NCBI GenBank assembly: GCA_030620285.1 | Contig: JAUXFA010000038.1 | Location: 1-8,578, forward strand | Reading direction: 5' to 3' | Source of the DNA: Piscirickettsiaceae bacterium | GTDB lineage: Bacteria > Pseudomonadota > Gammaproteobacteria > Nitrosococcales > Methylophagaceae | DNA length: 8,578 nt | Translations under genes and position numbers: made by a program | Notes under the pieces: generated by a model | What the model was told of the DNA's origin: nothing | What the model saw: only the letters and a program-made list of their open reading frames with translations | Database searches by the model: none | Part shown: in pieces, positions 1 through 6,880 of the stretch | Layout: every line of letters begins with the position of its first letter | Numbering within the stretch: position 1 is the stretch's first letter

Positions 1-438
1 GCAAAACAAGTCGGCATTACCACAACCATCATTGACCATCAAAATTTTGAATCACGTCAACTATTTGATCTTGCCTTAGCAAAAGAAATAGATCACTACA
101 GCCCTGATTTAGTCGTTTTAGCCGGTTTTATGCGTATTTTAACGACTGAGTTTGTTGAGCATTTTTCTGGTAGACTTATTAATATTCATCCTTCATTATT
201 ACCGAAATACAAAGGATTACATACCCATCAACGTGCGATTGATGCTGGCGACAAGGAGCATGGTGCTAGCGTTCATTTTGTGACCGCAGAACTTGATGAT
301 GGCCCTGTTGTCTTACAAGCACGAGTTGCTGTTCTACCCGATGATACCGCAACTACACTAGCTGATAGAGTGCTACAACAAGAGCATTTACTCTACCCGC
401 AAGCCATTAAACAATTAGTCGCAAGGAAGATCACTTAA
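1..438 (+). CDS. purN: Phosphoribosylglycinamide formyltransferase, 5' end missing
   Basis: This is the C-terminal 145 residues of PurN, the cytoplasmic enzyme that transfers a formyl group from 10-formyl-tetrahydrofolate to GAR, the third step of purine synthesis. The reading frame is open from the first base, so the start lies outside the window; the family is usually about 210 residues. The active-site block NIHPSLLPKYKGLHTH is present, with the catalytic Asn and His at fragment residues 61 and 63. The conserved Asp is at residue 99 in AELDDGPVV. AGFMRIL (41-47) is also typical. The C terminus stops soon after the last conserved helix and lacks the longer tail of the E. coli protein. It is followed after 14 bases by a DUF3108 gene on the same strand, probably in one operon. 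An internal ATG at 130 (the Met of GFMRIL) is not a start. Confidence 0.96.
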   Translation, partial: AKQVGITTTIIDHQNFESRQLFDLALAKEIDHYSPDLVVLAGFMRILTTEFVEHFSGRLINIHPSLLPKYKGLHTHQRAIDAGDKEHGASVHFVTAELDDGPVVLQARVAVLPDDTATTLADRVLQQEHLLYPQAIKQLVARKIT

Positions 439-452
439 AGCTGTAAAAGATT

Positions 453-1217
453 ATGGCAAAATTAATCCGATTCATTCTACTGTTAACCCTCTCCCAAGGG
501 CTTCTTGCTCAGGAACTACCTGATTTTTCAGCTAATTATTTAGTTGAATTAAATTCCCTGCAAGCAGGGGAACTCAAACAAACACTCACCACAAATAATG
601 ATGGTTCTCGGATCTTTAAATCTGCAACCCAAGCCAAGGGCATATTTGCATTTTTTAAACCTGATCTTGTTGAAGAAACCAGTGTATGGCGTCAACAAGG
701 GCAAACAATTATCCCTCAGACATACCTATATCAACGCACTGGCGGTAAAAAAGATAAGTATATGCAGCTCAATTTTGATTGGCCTACTAATCGCCTACAT
801 ATTAATGATAAAAAACAACCTTGGTCGTTAACACTAGAACCAGAAACATTGGACAAACTAGTCTATCAATTTGCACTCATGTCCGATCTTGCTGAGCATA
901 AAACAACATTTAACTATCGTATCGCTGATGGTGGAAGGCTCAAAACATACACCATAAATTTACTTGAACAAGAAGTTATCTCAACCCCGTTGGGCAAAAT
1001 TGAAACGGTCAAACTTTTCCGCCAGCGTGAGAAAAAAGCAAAGCGCCAAACAACGTTGTGGTGTGCTCCAGCACTAAACTATCTGCCAGTTAAGCTTGAA
1101 CATATTGAAAAAGATGGCTCAGTGTTCACTGCGGTACTTCGCCGCCTTAAGGGTATCAATACCGATAATGCTTTTAGCCCATTAAGACAAAATAGAACTA
1201 AAGCCGATATACAATAA
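453..1217 (+). CDS. Secreted DUF3108-family protein
   Basis: This 254-residue protein resembles the DUF3108 family, which often sits next to purN in gammaproteobacteria; its molecular role is not known to me. Residues 1-19 form a classical Sec signal peptide: Lys3 and Arg6, then the hydrophobic stretch FILLLTLSQG, then a likely cleavage site after LLA before QELPDF. No lipobox cysteine is visible, so a soluble periplasmic product is expected. The mature part begins with FSANYLVELNSLQAGELKQT, a beta-rich pattern usual for the family. Further family-like patches are YLYQRTGGKKDKYMQLNFDW and the region around TPLGKIETVKLFRQRE. The ATG start follows purN by 14 bases and has only a weak purine stretch as ribosome site, so translation may depend on coupling. 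The family call comes from recalled sequence pattern and gene context. Confidence 0.8.
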   Translation: MAKLIRFILLLTLSQGLLAQELPDFSANYLVELNSLQAGELKQTLTTNNDGSRIFKSATQAKGIFAFFKPDLVEETSVWRQQGQTIIPQTYLYQRTGGKKDKYMQLNFDWPTNRLHINDKKQPWSLTLEPETLDKLVYQFALMSDLAEHKTTFNYRIADGGRLKTYTINLLEQEVISTPLGKIETVKLFRQREKKAKRQTTLWCAPALNYLPVKLEHIEKDGSVFTAVLRRLKGINTDNAFSPLRQNRTKADIQ

Positions 1218-1225
1218 GATCGCTC

Positions 1226-1819
1226 ATGAGTAAAAAACAATTCACTATCATTAAAGAAACAACGCCTTATAAAGGTTTTTTTAGTTTAAAAACCTTTGAA
1301 CTCAAACATACTCTCTATAAAGGTGGCTGGAGCAATACCATTACCCGTGAACTATTTCACCGCGGTAATTGTGTCGCAGTACTGCTTTATGATCCCATAC
1401 GTGATGAAGTAGTCATCATCGAACAATTTCGAATTGGTGCCATATAATTTCCTGATCAAGCCTGGTTATTAGAAATCGTAGCAGGAGCCATTGAGCCTGG
1501 TGAAACTGCTGAACAAGTCGCTTATCGCGAATCAGTTGAAGAAGCAGGTTGTGAAATACAACAATTGATTAAAATTAATGACTTCTTCACCTCTCCTGGC
1601 GGCACATCAGAATTATTAACATTATTTTATGGCCAAGTAGATACTAGTGATGTTGGCGGCCTCCATGGCCTTGAACATGAAGACGAAGATATTTCAGTAT
1701 CCACTATGAAATTTGATGATGTTTATCAACTATTGCTTGATGGCAAGATCCTATCGGCAATCCCCATCATTGCCATTCAATGGTTATTTATTAATCGGGG
1801 TAAATTGCGTCAAAGCTAA
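1226..1819 (+). pseudogene. nudF: ADP-ribose pyrophosphatase (NudF), interrupted by an in-frame TAA
   Basis: NudF hydrolyses ADP-ribose to AMP and ribose 5-phosphate and belongs to the Nudix family. Read through, the frame gives about 197 residues (E. coli NudF has 209) and aligns along its whole length: YKGFFSLKTFELKH, EVVIIEQFRIGAI, WLLEIVAGAIEPGE, SPGGTSE, HGLEHEDEDI. Codon 74 (1445-1447) is TAA, directly after FRIGAI. The same frame resumes at once with FPDQAWLLEIVAG, with no gain or loss of residues against the family. The Nudix box spans residues 87-109 (G, E93, RE 101-102, EE 105-106, G108) and is intact, although the first hydrophobic position after RE is Ser. The first 73 residues lack the catalytic box, so the truncated product should be inactive. 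A TTG at 1565 could only start a fragment that lacks the box. Sequencing error cannot be excluded. The gene is 8 bases after the DUF3108 gene. Confidence 0.85.
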
Positions 1820-1820
1820 T

Positions 1821-2726
1821 TTAGCTAATAATTGAATAGCTTGCCTGTAGGCAGTGGCTTTCCCCTGCAGGAACAATGATGACATCACCATCAGCATTAG
1901 CAGCTTCAAGCCCCATAAAGACTTTATAGTCCCCCTTTTTCAGATCGACCATTGAGGCCGTATTTTTTTCCCAAGGATTCCAAATAACCGCCGTGTTACA
2001 ACCTGTTGACTCTAATATTAACTTACGATTCAATGCCGAATCATTCACCACTAATTTTGATGGCGGCGACTGATAAACCCGATCCATCTCACCGTTAATA
2101 ACTAAATCACCAGACTGACTCTTTTGCTCAAAGCCATCTGTTTTATCGATATAAGCAACACCATCCAAACCGGTAACAGAAATAGCGTTAATATCGCCAA
2201 TATTTAAATACGCATGCAGTGCCTGAGTGAGTTCAAACGATTCACCACCAATATTATTGGTAGTTAATTTAATATTAAGTGTTGGCCCTATTGTAATTTC
2301 AAGTTCTAATTCAAATTCATGCGGCCACACAGCAATACTATCGTCATTATGTTGTAACGCTAATACCACACGAGTACTGCCATCAGCATTGCCGTCCGTA
2401 GCAAGCACATTCCATTGTTGATTACGTGCAAAACCGTGTGCTGGTCGGCCAAGTCCTGAAGTATCATTGGCAAACCACGGCCAACAAATGGGGATGCCCC
2501 CCCTTATCGCTTTGCCTGGTTGATAAATGGCCTTTTCACTTAAAAATAGTAAATCTTCAGTCTGATTAGCTGGCAAATAACTAAGTACTTGACCACCATA
2601 AACTGAAATTTTCGCGTTGGCATGTTTATTATCAACAATGATCATAAGGAAATCATTTTCCAACTCAAAATAAAGCTGGTTTTCAATGCCAAATTGCTCA
2701 TTTAATTGTATTAATGCAGTGTGCAT
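1821..2726 (-). CDS. D-hexose-6-phosphate mutarotase (aldose 1-epimerase family, YeaD-like)
   Basis: This 301-residue cytoplasmic protein (E. coli YeaD has about 294) should interconvert alpha and beta anomers of hexose 6-phosphates such as glucose 6-phosphate. Family landmarks are SVYGGQVLSYLP (41-52), FLSEKAIYQPGKAIRGGIPICWPWF (61-85) and the HGFARN block with His97. Further on are the catalytic His171 in LTQALHAYLNIGD, the IWNPWEK segment (248-254) and a C-terminal Glu274 in FMGLEAAN that is likely the general base. The ATG is preceded by a weak purine-rich sequence (ATAAGAT). The stop codon is one base from the nudF stop on the other strand, so the two genes converge with no room for a separate terminator. 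The codons for RGGIP contain a run of seven G (on the coding strand), which could be prone to slippage. A terminator lies just upstream, so the source of its transcript is unclear. Confidence 0.93.
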   Translation of the reverse strand: MHTALIQLNEQFGIENQLYFELENDFLMIIVDNKHANAKISVYGGQVLSYLPANQTEDLLFLSEKAIYQPGKAIRGGIPICWPWFANDTSGLGRPAHGFARNQQWNVLATDGNADGSTRVVLALQHNDDSIAVWPHEFELELEITIGPTLNIKLTTNNIGGESFELTQALHAYLNIGDINAISVTGLDGVAYIDKTDGFEQKSQSGDLVINGEMDRVYQSPPSKLVVNDSALNRKLILESTGCNTAVIWNPWEKNTASMVDLKKGDYKVFMGLEAANADGDVIIVPAGESHCLQASYSIIS

Positions 2727-2752
2727 ATCTTATGATTTTTCCGATTTAAAAC

Positions 2753-2778
2753 AAAAAAAACGGACTAAACAAGTCCGT
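2753..2778 (-). terminator. Rho-independent terminator after icd-slyD, just ahead of the mutarotase gene
   Basis: Read on the minus strand, the sequence gives a 7-bp stem (ACGGACT and AGTCCGT) with the loop TGTTT, followed directly by a run of T. The T run corresponds to the A tract at 2753-2760 on the plus strand. This is a textbook intrinsic terminator for transcripts coming from slyD, whose stop is about 160 bases upstream. Only 26 bases separate it from the mutarotase ATG, so it may also act as a leader attenuator for that gene. Confidence 0.85.
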
Positions 2779-2833
2779 CAATAATGATCAAAAGAATAGC
2801 ATTTGAACGAAAATTATTTTTTCGTCAGGGCAA

Positions 2834-2900
2834 GGCAAAAATAATCGACAAAGCGCAGTTTACAAATGTAAATGAGCATTTTGAGACTATTTTTAACGCC
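2834..2900. repeat. 67-bp imperfect palindrome, candidate dispersed intergenic element
   Basis: Both halves match when one is reverse-complemented. The outer arms are GGC-AAAAATA (2834-2843) and TATTTTTAACGCC (2888-2900), with a three-base insertion in the right arm. The inner arms pair with a few bulges. The centre is TTTAC-AAAT-GTAAA (2859-2872). It lies in the 160-base gap between the slyD stop and the terminator, which holds no credible gene. I recall similar AAAATA...GTTTAC...GTAAA...TATTTTT blocks recurring between genes in other gammaproteobacteria, but a copy count is needed to call it a repeat. A second, smaller hairpin (GAACGAAAA paired with TTTTTTCGTC, 2805-2826) flanks it on the left. 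Confidence 0.6.
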
Positions 2901-2937
2901 GTCATGACACAAAACACGAATCGTGCAAAGGTCTATT

Positions 2938-3420
2938 TTAGTGGTGATGGCCGCCTTCACCATGCACATGCCCATGCTCAAGCTCTTCTTTACTCGCTTC
3001 ACGCACTTCACGAATAGTGACATCAAAGTTTAGATGAATACCTGCCAGAGGATGATTGCCATCGACAGTAATCATCTCTTCTTCCATCGCTACAACCGTC
3101 ACCATAACGGGGCCCTGATCAGTTTCAGATTGAAATTGCATGCCCAGTTCAATATTATCAATACCGGCAAATAATTCTCGTGGCACTTCTTGCTTCATAT
3201 CTTCAACACGTTCACCATAACCATTTTTAGGTTCAATACTGGCTTTAACTTCATCGCCCGCTTCTTTACCTAATAACGCATCTTCTAAGCCATTGATAAT
3301 ATTTCCAGCGCCATGCAAATAAGCTAATGGACCTGCACCTTCTGAGCTATCAATCACCTCACCATCATTATCTGTCAACGTGTAATCAATAACTACCACG
3401 GCATTTTCTGTAACTTTCAT
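2938..3420 (-). CDS. slyD: FKBP-type peptidyl-prolyl isomerase, SlyD-like
   Basis: This 160-residue protein is a cytoplasmic prolyl isomerase and chaperone. The order is the split FKBP domain (about 1-70 and 125-145) with the inserted IF chaperone domain between. Visible matches to SlyD are MKVTENAVVVIDYTL, PLAYLHGAGNIINGLEDALLGKEAGD, YGERVEDM, FQSETDQGPVMVTVVAMEEE, VDGNHPLAG and EELEHGHVHG. The C terminus is a short His tail (GHVHGEGGHHH) with no cysteines, far shorter than the nickel-binding Cys/His tail of E. coli SlyD, so the metal role in hydrogenase maturation is doubtful. The start at 3420 is chosen over an ATG 20 codons upstream because GGGAG lies 7 bases before it and the family begins there; the longer frame would run into icd. 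It follows icd by 25 bases on the same strand. Confidence 0.95.
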   Translation of the reverse strand: MKVTENAVVVIDYTLTDNDGEVIDSSEGAGPLAYLHGAGNIINGLEDALLGKEAGDEVKASIEPKNGYGERVEDMKQEVPRELFAGIDNIELGMQFQSETDQGPVMVTVVAMEEEMITVDGNHPLAGIHLNFDVTIREVREASKEELEHGHVHGEGGHHH

Positions 3421-3427
3421 ATCCAAT

Positions 3428-3432
3428 CTCCC
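3428..3432 (-). promoter_or_regulatory. Ribosome binding site of slyD
   Basis: GGGAG on the minus strand sits 7 bases before the ATG at 3420. It fixes the slyD start and rules out the longer frame that would overlap the end of icd. Confidence 0.8.
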
Positions 3433-3445
3433 AAAATATCTTAAT

Positions 3446-4699
3446 TTACATTTGTTTAATAACTGTTGCGGCGTAATCACTACAACTTAAGGGTTCTACA
3501 CCCACCATTTCAGCCAAATCGCAGGTGACATACGAGCCAGCAATTGCACCCGCTATACCAGCAACGACGAGATCAGCAGCTTCCGTCCAGCCAAGATGAC
3601 GCAACATCATTTCTGCTGACAAAATTAACGATGATGGATTAGCCATATTCTTACCTGCTAACGCCGATGCAGTACCATGCGTTGCCTCAAACATCGCAAT
3701 GGTATCCGATAAATTCGCACCCGGTGAAATACCAATACCGCCGACCTGTGCTGCCAATGCATCCGAAATATAGTCACCATTTAAATTCAGCGTTGCCACC
3801 ACGTCATGGGCCAGTGGATGTAATAATATTTCTTGTAAGAATGCATCGGCAATGCAATCTTTAATGATAATCTCTTTACCTGTATTGGGATTTTTAAATG
3901 ACTTCCACTCACCACCATCTAATGGCTTTGCACCAAATTCTTGTTCCGTCAGATCATAGCCCCACTGTTTAAAGCCACCCTCGGTAAACTTCATGATATT
4001 GCCTTTATGCACAATCGTTACCGAATCACGATTGTTATCTATAGCATATTGCACGGCTTTACGAACTAAACGTTCTGTTCCTTGGCGTGACACCGGCTTA
4101 ATACCAATTCCAGATGTGTCAGGAAAACGAATTTTAGTCACACCCATTTCATCTTGCAGGAATGTGATGAGTTTTTTAGCATCATCACTTTCCGCAGCCC
4201 ATTCAATACCGGCATAAATATCTTCCGAGTTTTCACGAAAAATCACCATATCAATATTTTCAGGGGCTTTAACAGGACTAGGTGTTCCGGGATAATATCG
4301 CACTGGACGTTGGCAAACATATAAATCTAAGGTTTGGCGTAGAGCAACATTTAAAGAACGCATACCACCACCGACAGGCGTCATTAACGGGCCTTTAATC
4401 GAAACAGCATAATCGTTCAAGGCTTGGTAGGTTTCTTCTGGTAAAAATTGGTCTTTCCCATAAATCTGGGTTGCTTTCTCGCCGGCATAAACTTCCATCC
4501 ATGCAATTTTTCGTTCACCACTATAAGCTTTGGCTACAGCGGCATCAATAACATCGATCATTACTGGGGTAATATCAGCACCAATACCATCGCCTTCAAT
4601 AAACGGAATAATTGGGTTATTGGGAACATCTAAGGAAAAATCTGTATTGACGCGGATAGCTGAACCATTATCCGGTACACTGATATTCTCGAAAGCCAT
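3446..4699 (-). CDS. icd: Isocitrate dehydrogenase, type I; cofactor residues not of the NADP type
   Basis: This 417-residue protein aligns over its full length with E. coli Icd (416), the TCA-cycle enzyme that oxidises and decarboxylates isocitrate to 2-oxoglutarate. Substrate and catalytic residues are kept: Ser115 and Asn117 in [13 protein letters not shown], Arg121, Arg131, Tyr162, Lys232, and Asp285, Asp309 and Asp313 for the metal. Ser115 corresponds to the serine phosphorylated by AceK in E. coli. The residues that hold the NADP 2'-phosphate in E. coli (Lys344, Tyr345, Tyr391, Arg395) are Ala346, Leu347, Cys393 and Glu397 here. NAD use or mixed specificity is therefore plausible, and the usual 'NADP' label should not be copied without testing. 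The start at 4699 follows AGGAG by 8 bases; an upstream in-frame ATG at 4732 would run across the divergent promoter interval. slyD follows after 25 bases. Confidence 0.96.
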   Translation of the reverse strand: MAFENISVPDNGSAIRVNTDFSLDVPNNPIIPFIEGDGIGADITPVMIDVIDAAVAKAYSGERKIAWMEVYAGEKATQIYGKDQFLPEETYQALNDYAVSIKGPLMTPVGGGMRSLNVALRQTLDLYVCQRPVRYYPGTPSPVKAPENIDMVIFRENSEDIYAGIEWAAESDDAKKLITFLQDEMGVTKIRFPDTSGIGIKPVSRQGTERLVRKAVQYAIDNNRDSVTIVHKGNIMKFTEGGFKQWGYDLTEQEFGAKPLDGGEWKSFKNPNTGKEIIIKDCIADAFLQEILLHPLAHDVVATLNLNGDYISDALAAQVGGIGISPGANLSDTIAMFEATHGTASALAGKNMANPSSLILSAEMMLRHLGWTEAADLVVAGIAGAIAGSYVTCDLAEMVGVEPLSCSDYAATVIKQM

Positions 4700-4707
4700 T
4701 AAGCAGG

Positions 4708-4712
4708 CTCCT
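4708..4712 (-). promoter_or_regulatory. Ribosome binding site of icd
   Basis: AGGAG on the minus strand lies 8 bases before the ATG at 4699 and decides that start over the ATG at 4732. The 57 bases between the icd and rluE start codons (4700-4756) must hold both divergent promoters. I see only weak hexamers there, such as TTGAAA at 4718-4723 for rluE and TTGATG on the minus strand for icd, so I do not call them. Confidence 0.8.
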
Positions 4713-4756
4713 GATAATTGAAAGCCGCACATTTTAACACATCAATCACCCATCAA

Positions 4757-5413
4757 ATGACAAAACTAATCCTTTTCAATAAACCTTTTGACGTACTTAC
4801 TCAATTTACCGATGAAGCAGGACGCAAAACATTAAAAGACTTTATTAATATAACAAAAGTCTATCCTGCCGGCCGCCTTGATCGCGACAGTGAAGGCCTG
4901 GTTTTATTAACAGATTCAGGTGAATTGCAACATCACATTAGTGATCCAAAATACAAGCTCGAAAAAACTTATTGGGTACAAGTTGAAAATATCCCCAACT
5001 CAAAAAATCTAGATAAATTACGCACAGGCATAGAACTTAAAGATGGTTTAACTCAGCCATCAACGGTTCAACTAATCGACCCACCTGATATTTGGCCACG
5101 AAATCCACCTATACGTGAACGAAAACAAATTCCAACCCAATGGTTAGAGCTTAAAATAACCGAAGGTAAAAACCGCCAAGTCCGACGAATGACAGCAGCG
5201 ATAGGCCACCCAACTTTGCGCTTAATTCGCTATGCCATCGGTGATTGGACCCTTGTAGACCTAGAACCAGAGCAATGGAAACAAGTTTCAGTGCCAACTT
5301 CCCTATTGGCCATGATAAAATCTGCCAATGATTTGGACACCAAGAACCACAGTCGCCGCCGTAATCGAACGCGAAAACCGCTTCCTAATGGTCGAGGAAC
5401 AAATAAACGATAA
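4757..5413 (+). CDS. rluE: 23S rRNA pseudouridine(2457) synthase RluE, with a basic C-terminal tail
   Basis: This 218-residue RsuA/RluB/E/F-type pseudouridine synthase has no N-terminal S4 domain, as in E. coli RluE, which makes pseudouridine 2457 in 23S rRNA. Seen in order: [20 protein letters not shown] (4-23), the catalytic motif GRLDRDSEG with Asp42, [15 protein letters not shown] (113-127) and [20 protein letters not shown] (136-155). RYAIGDW ends the conserved part. The ATG at 4757 is chosen because homology begins directly after it; a TTG at 4718 would add 13 unlike residues. No clear ribosome site is present. After about residue 180 there is a tail without E. coli counterpart, ending in [22 protein letters not shown]. 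Its last 28 codons are read out of frame through the start of nudJ, so the tail may have arisen by loss of the original stop. Confidence 0.93.
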   Translation: MTKLILFNKPFDVLTQFTDEAGRKTLKDFINITKVYPAGRLDRDSEGLVLLTDSGELQHHISDPKYKLEKTYWVQVENIPNSKNLDKLRTGIELKDGLTQPSTVQLIDPPDIWPRNPPIRERKQIPTQWLELKITEGKNRQVRRMTAAIGHPTLRLIRYAIGDWTLVDLEPEQWKQVSVPTSLLAMIKSANDLDTKNHSRRRNRTRKPLPNGRGTNKR

Positions 5414-5768
5414 AATGACACTAAATCAACCAGCAGGACATTTAGAGTCTGGAGAAAGTCTGATTGAAGCCGTGATTCGTGAAACCCAAGAAGAAACAGC
5501 ATGGCTGTTTAAACCAACCGCCTTGGTCGGTATTTATCGCTGGCAGCATCCCGTTAATAACGATACTTATATACGGTATTGTTTTACCGGTGATGTCATC
5601 CAGTTTGATGCTGAGCAAGAACTTGACCCTGATATCCATCAAGCCTTTTGGTTAAATCAAAAACAACTACAGCGAAGACAATTAGAGATGCGCAGTCCAC
5701 TGGTAATGGATTGTTTTAATGATTATTTAGCGGGTCAACGCTATCCTTTAACCCTATTACATAATTGA
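5328..5768 (+). CDS. nudJ: Nudix hydrolase NudJ (HMP-pyrophosphate / nucleotide phosphatase)
   Basis: This 146-residue protein (E. coli NudJ 153) removes phosphate from nucleoside tri- and diphosphates and from the thiamine precursor HMP-pyrophosphate in characterised relatives. Matches are [20 protein letters not shown] (8-27), [16 protein letters not shown] (33-48) and the LRSPLV-like MRSPLVMDC before GQRYPL near the end. The Nudix box runs from Gly37 to Trp59, with Glu43, Arg51-Glu52 and Glu55-Glu56 present. The usual Gly before the last position is Ala58 (EETAW instead of EETGI). The metal-binding glutamates are intact, so activity is likely kept. The start at 5328 matches the family start and lies inside rluE, an overlap of 86 bases. 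There is no evident ribosome site, which suggests coupling to rluE translation. mnmA begins 2 bases after its stop. Confidence 0.93.
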   Translation: MIWTPRTTVAAVIERENRFLMVEEQINDKMTLNQPAGHLESGESLIEAVIRETQEETAWLFKPTALVGIYRWQHPVNNDTYIRYCFTGDVIQFDAEQELDPDIHQAFWLNQKQLQRRQLEMRSPLVMDCFNDYLAGQRYPLTLLHN

Positions 5769-5770
5769 AT

Positions 5771-6880
5771 ATGTCAGAACAAAATAACAATAAAATCGTC
5801 GTTGGCCTTTCTGGTGGAGTGGATTCTTCGGTCGCAGCCCTGTTGTTACAACAACAAGGTTATGATGTCGAAGGCATGTTTATGAAAAACTGGGTAGATT
5901 TCGCTGAAGAAAGCGAATGCACCATTGCCGAAGATCGGGATGATGCTAACTCCGTTGCCGATAAGATTGGTATTCCCTTTCATGAAGCAAACTTTGCCAT
6001 GGAATATTGGGATTTTGTATTTAAGAATTTTCTTGATGAGTATACCGCTGGTCGTACACCTAACCCTGATATCTTATGTAATCGCGAAATTAAATTTAAA
6101 GCCTTTTTAGATCATGCCATGCAATTAGGTGGTTATATGATCGCAACGGGCCACTATGCCCGAGTTGAACAGCGTGAAGGATCGTTTCATTTGTTAAAAG
6201 GCCTCGACCACAATAAAGACCAAAGTTATTTCTTATACACCTTGGGACAAGATCAACTATCCCGTACCCTATTTCCTCTCGGTGAATTGCCTAAACCAGA
6301 AGTAAGGCGCATTGCTGAACAAGCTAATTTTATCACCCATGATAAAAAAGACAGTACCGGTATTTGTTTTATTGGTGAACGTCGCTTTCGTGAATTTTTA
6401 AGCCGCTACATTCCAGCTCAACCGGGTGAAATGCAAACGCCTGAAGGCGAAGTTATTCGTCAGCATTCAGGCTTAATGTATTACACTTTGGGCCAACGCC
6501 AAGGCCTTGGCATTGGTGGTCGCAAAGAAAGTAGTGGTGAACCGTGGTTTGTTGCTGGCAAAGACATGGAAAATAAAATCCTCTATGTTGTACAAGGGGA
6601 CCATCCATGGTTGCATAGCCAATCATTAAAGGCAGAACAGTTATCTTGGGTAGCCGGCCATCCACCGAGCTTACCTTGCAAAGCACTGGCAAAAACTCGT
6701 TATCGCCAACCCGATCAAGCCTGCACCATCTCTCAAGACAAGGATGGCAAAATTAATGTTGAATTTGAACAACCACAACGTGCCGTAACACCCGGTCAAT
6801 CCGTGGTATTTTATCTTGATGATGATTGTTTGGGAGGCGGAATTATTGTCAGCACCGATGCGCCAGGTATTCATCCATGA
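5771..6880 (+). CDS. mnmA: tRNA-specific 2-thiouridylase MnmA
   Basis: This 369-residue cytoplasmic enzyme (E. coli 368) puts sulfur on U34 of the Lys, Glu and Gln tRNAs, taking it from the TusE relay. The PP-loop SGGVDSSV (14-21) activates the uridine with ATP. The two catalytic cysteines are Cys103 in [12 protein letters not shown] and Cys199 in [30 protein letters not shown] and [10 protein letters not shown] are further signature blocks, and [13 protein letters not shown] starts the C-terminal domains. The ATG at 5771 is preferred over a TTG at 5765, which overlaps the nudJ stop and adds two residues. No strong ribosome site is visible, so coupling to nudJ is likely. The stop overlaps the hflD start as ATGA. 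The position between nudJ and hflD is as in E. coli. Confidence 0.98.
   Translation: MSEQNNNKIVVGLSGGVDSSVAALLLQQQGYDVEGMFMKNWVDFAEESECTIAEDRDDANSVADKIGIPFHEANFAMEYWDFVFKNFLDEYTAGRTPNPDILCNREIKFKAFLDHAMQLGGYMIATGHYARVEQREGSFHLLKGLDHNKDQSYFLYTLGQDQLSRTLFPLGELPKPEVRRIAEQANFITHDKKDSTGICFIGERRFREFLSRYIPAQPGEMQTPEGEVIRQHSGLMYYTLGQRQGLGIGGRKESSGEPWFVAGKDMENKILYVVQGDHPWLHSQSLKAEQLSWVAGHPPSLPCKALAKTRYRQPDQACTISQDKDGKINVEFEQPQRAVTPGQSVVFYLDDDCLGGGIIVSTDAPGIHP

Noticed and set aside
1565..1819. Separate small gene starting at TTG 1565
   Set aside because: It is the in-frame continuation of nudF after the internal TAA, and it lacks the Nudix box and a ribosome site.
2504..2510. Run of seven C (seven G in the mutarotase coding strand) as a phase-variation tract
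   Set aside because: It encodes the invariant RGGIP motif of the family and the frame is intact; a housekeeping enzyme is an unlikely target for phase variation.
2784..3017. Plus-strand ORF of 77 codons spanning the palindrome and the end of slyD
   Set aside because: It is formed by the palindromic element and the antisense of slyD (its HHAHAHAQ stretch is the antisense of the His tail), with no ribosome site or family resemblance.
4700..4756. Specific promoters for icd and rluE
   Set aside because: Promoters must be here or close by, but the hexamers I find (TTGAAA with ATCAAT; TTGATG with TAAAAT at 14 bases) match too poorly or have wrong spacing to call.
5230..5502. Minus-strand ORF opposite the rluE/nudJ overlap
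   Set aside because: It is antisense to two well-supported genes, shows no recognisable domain, and has no ribosome site.
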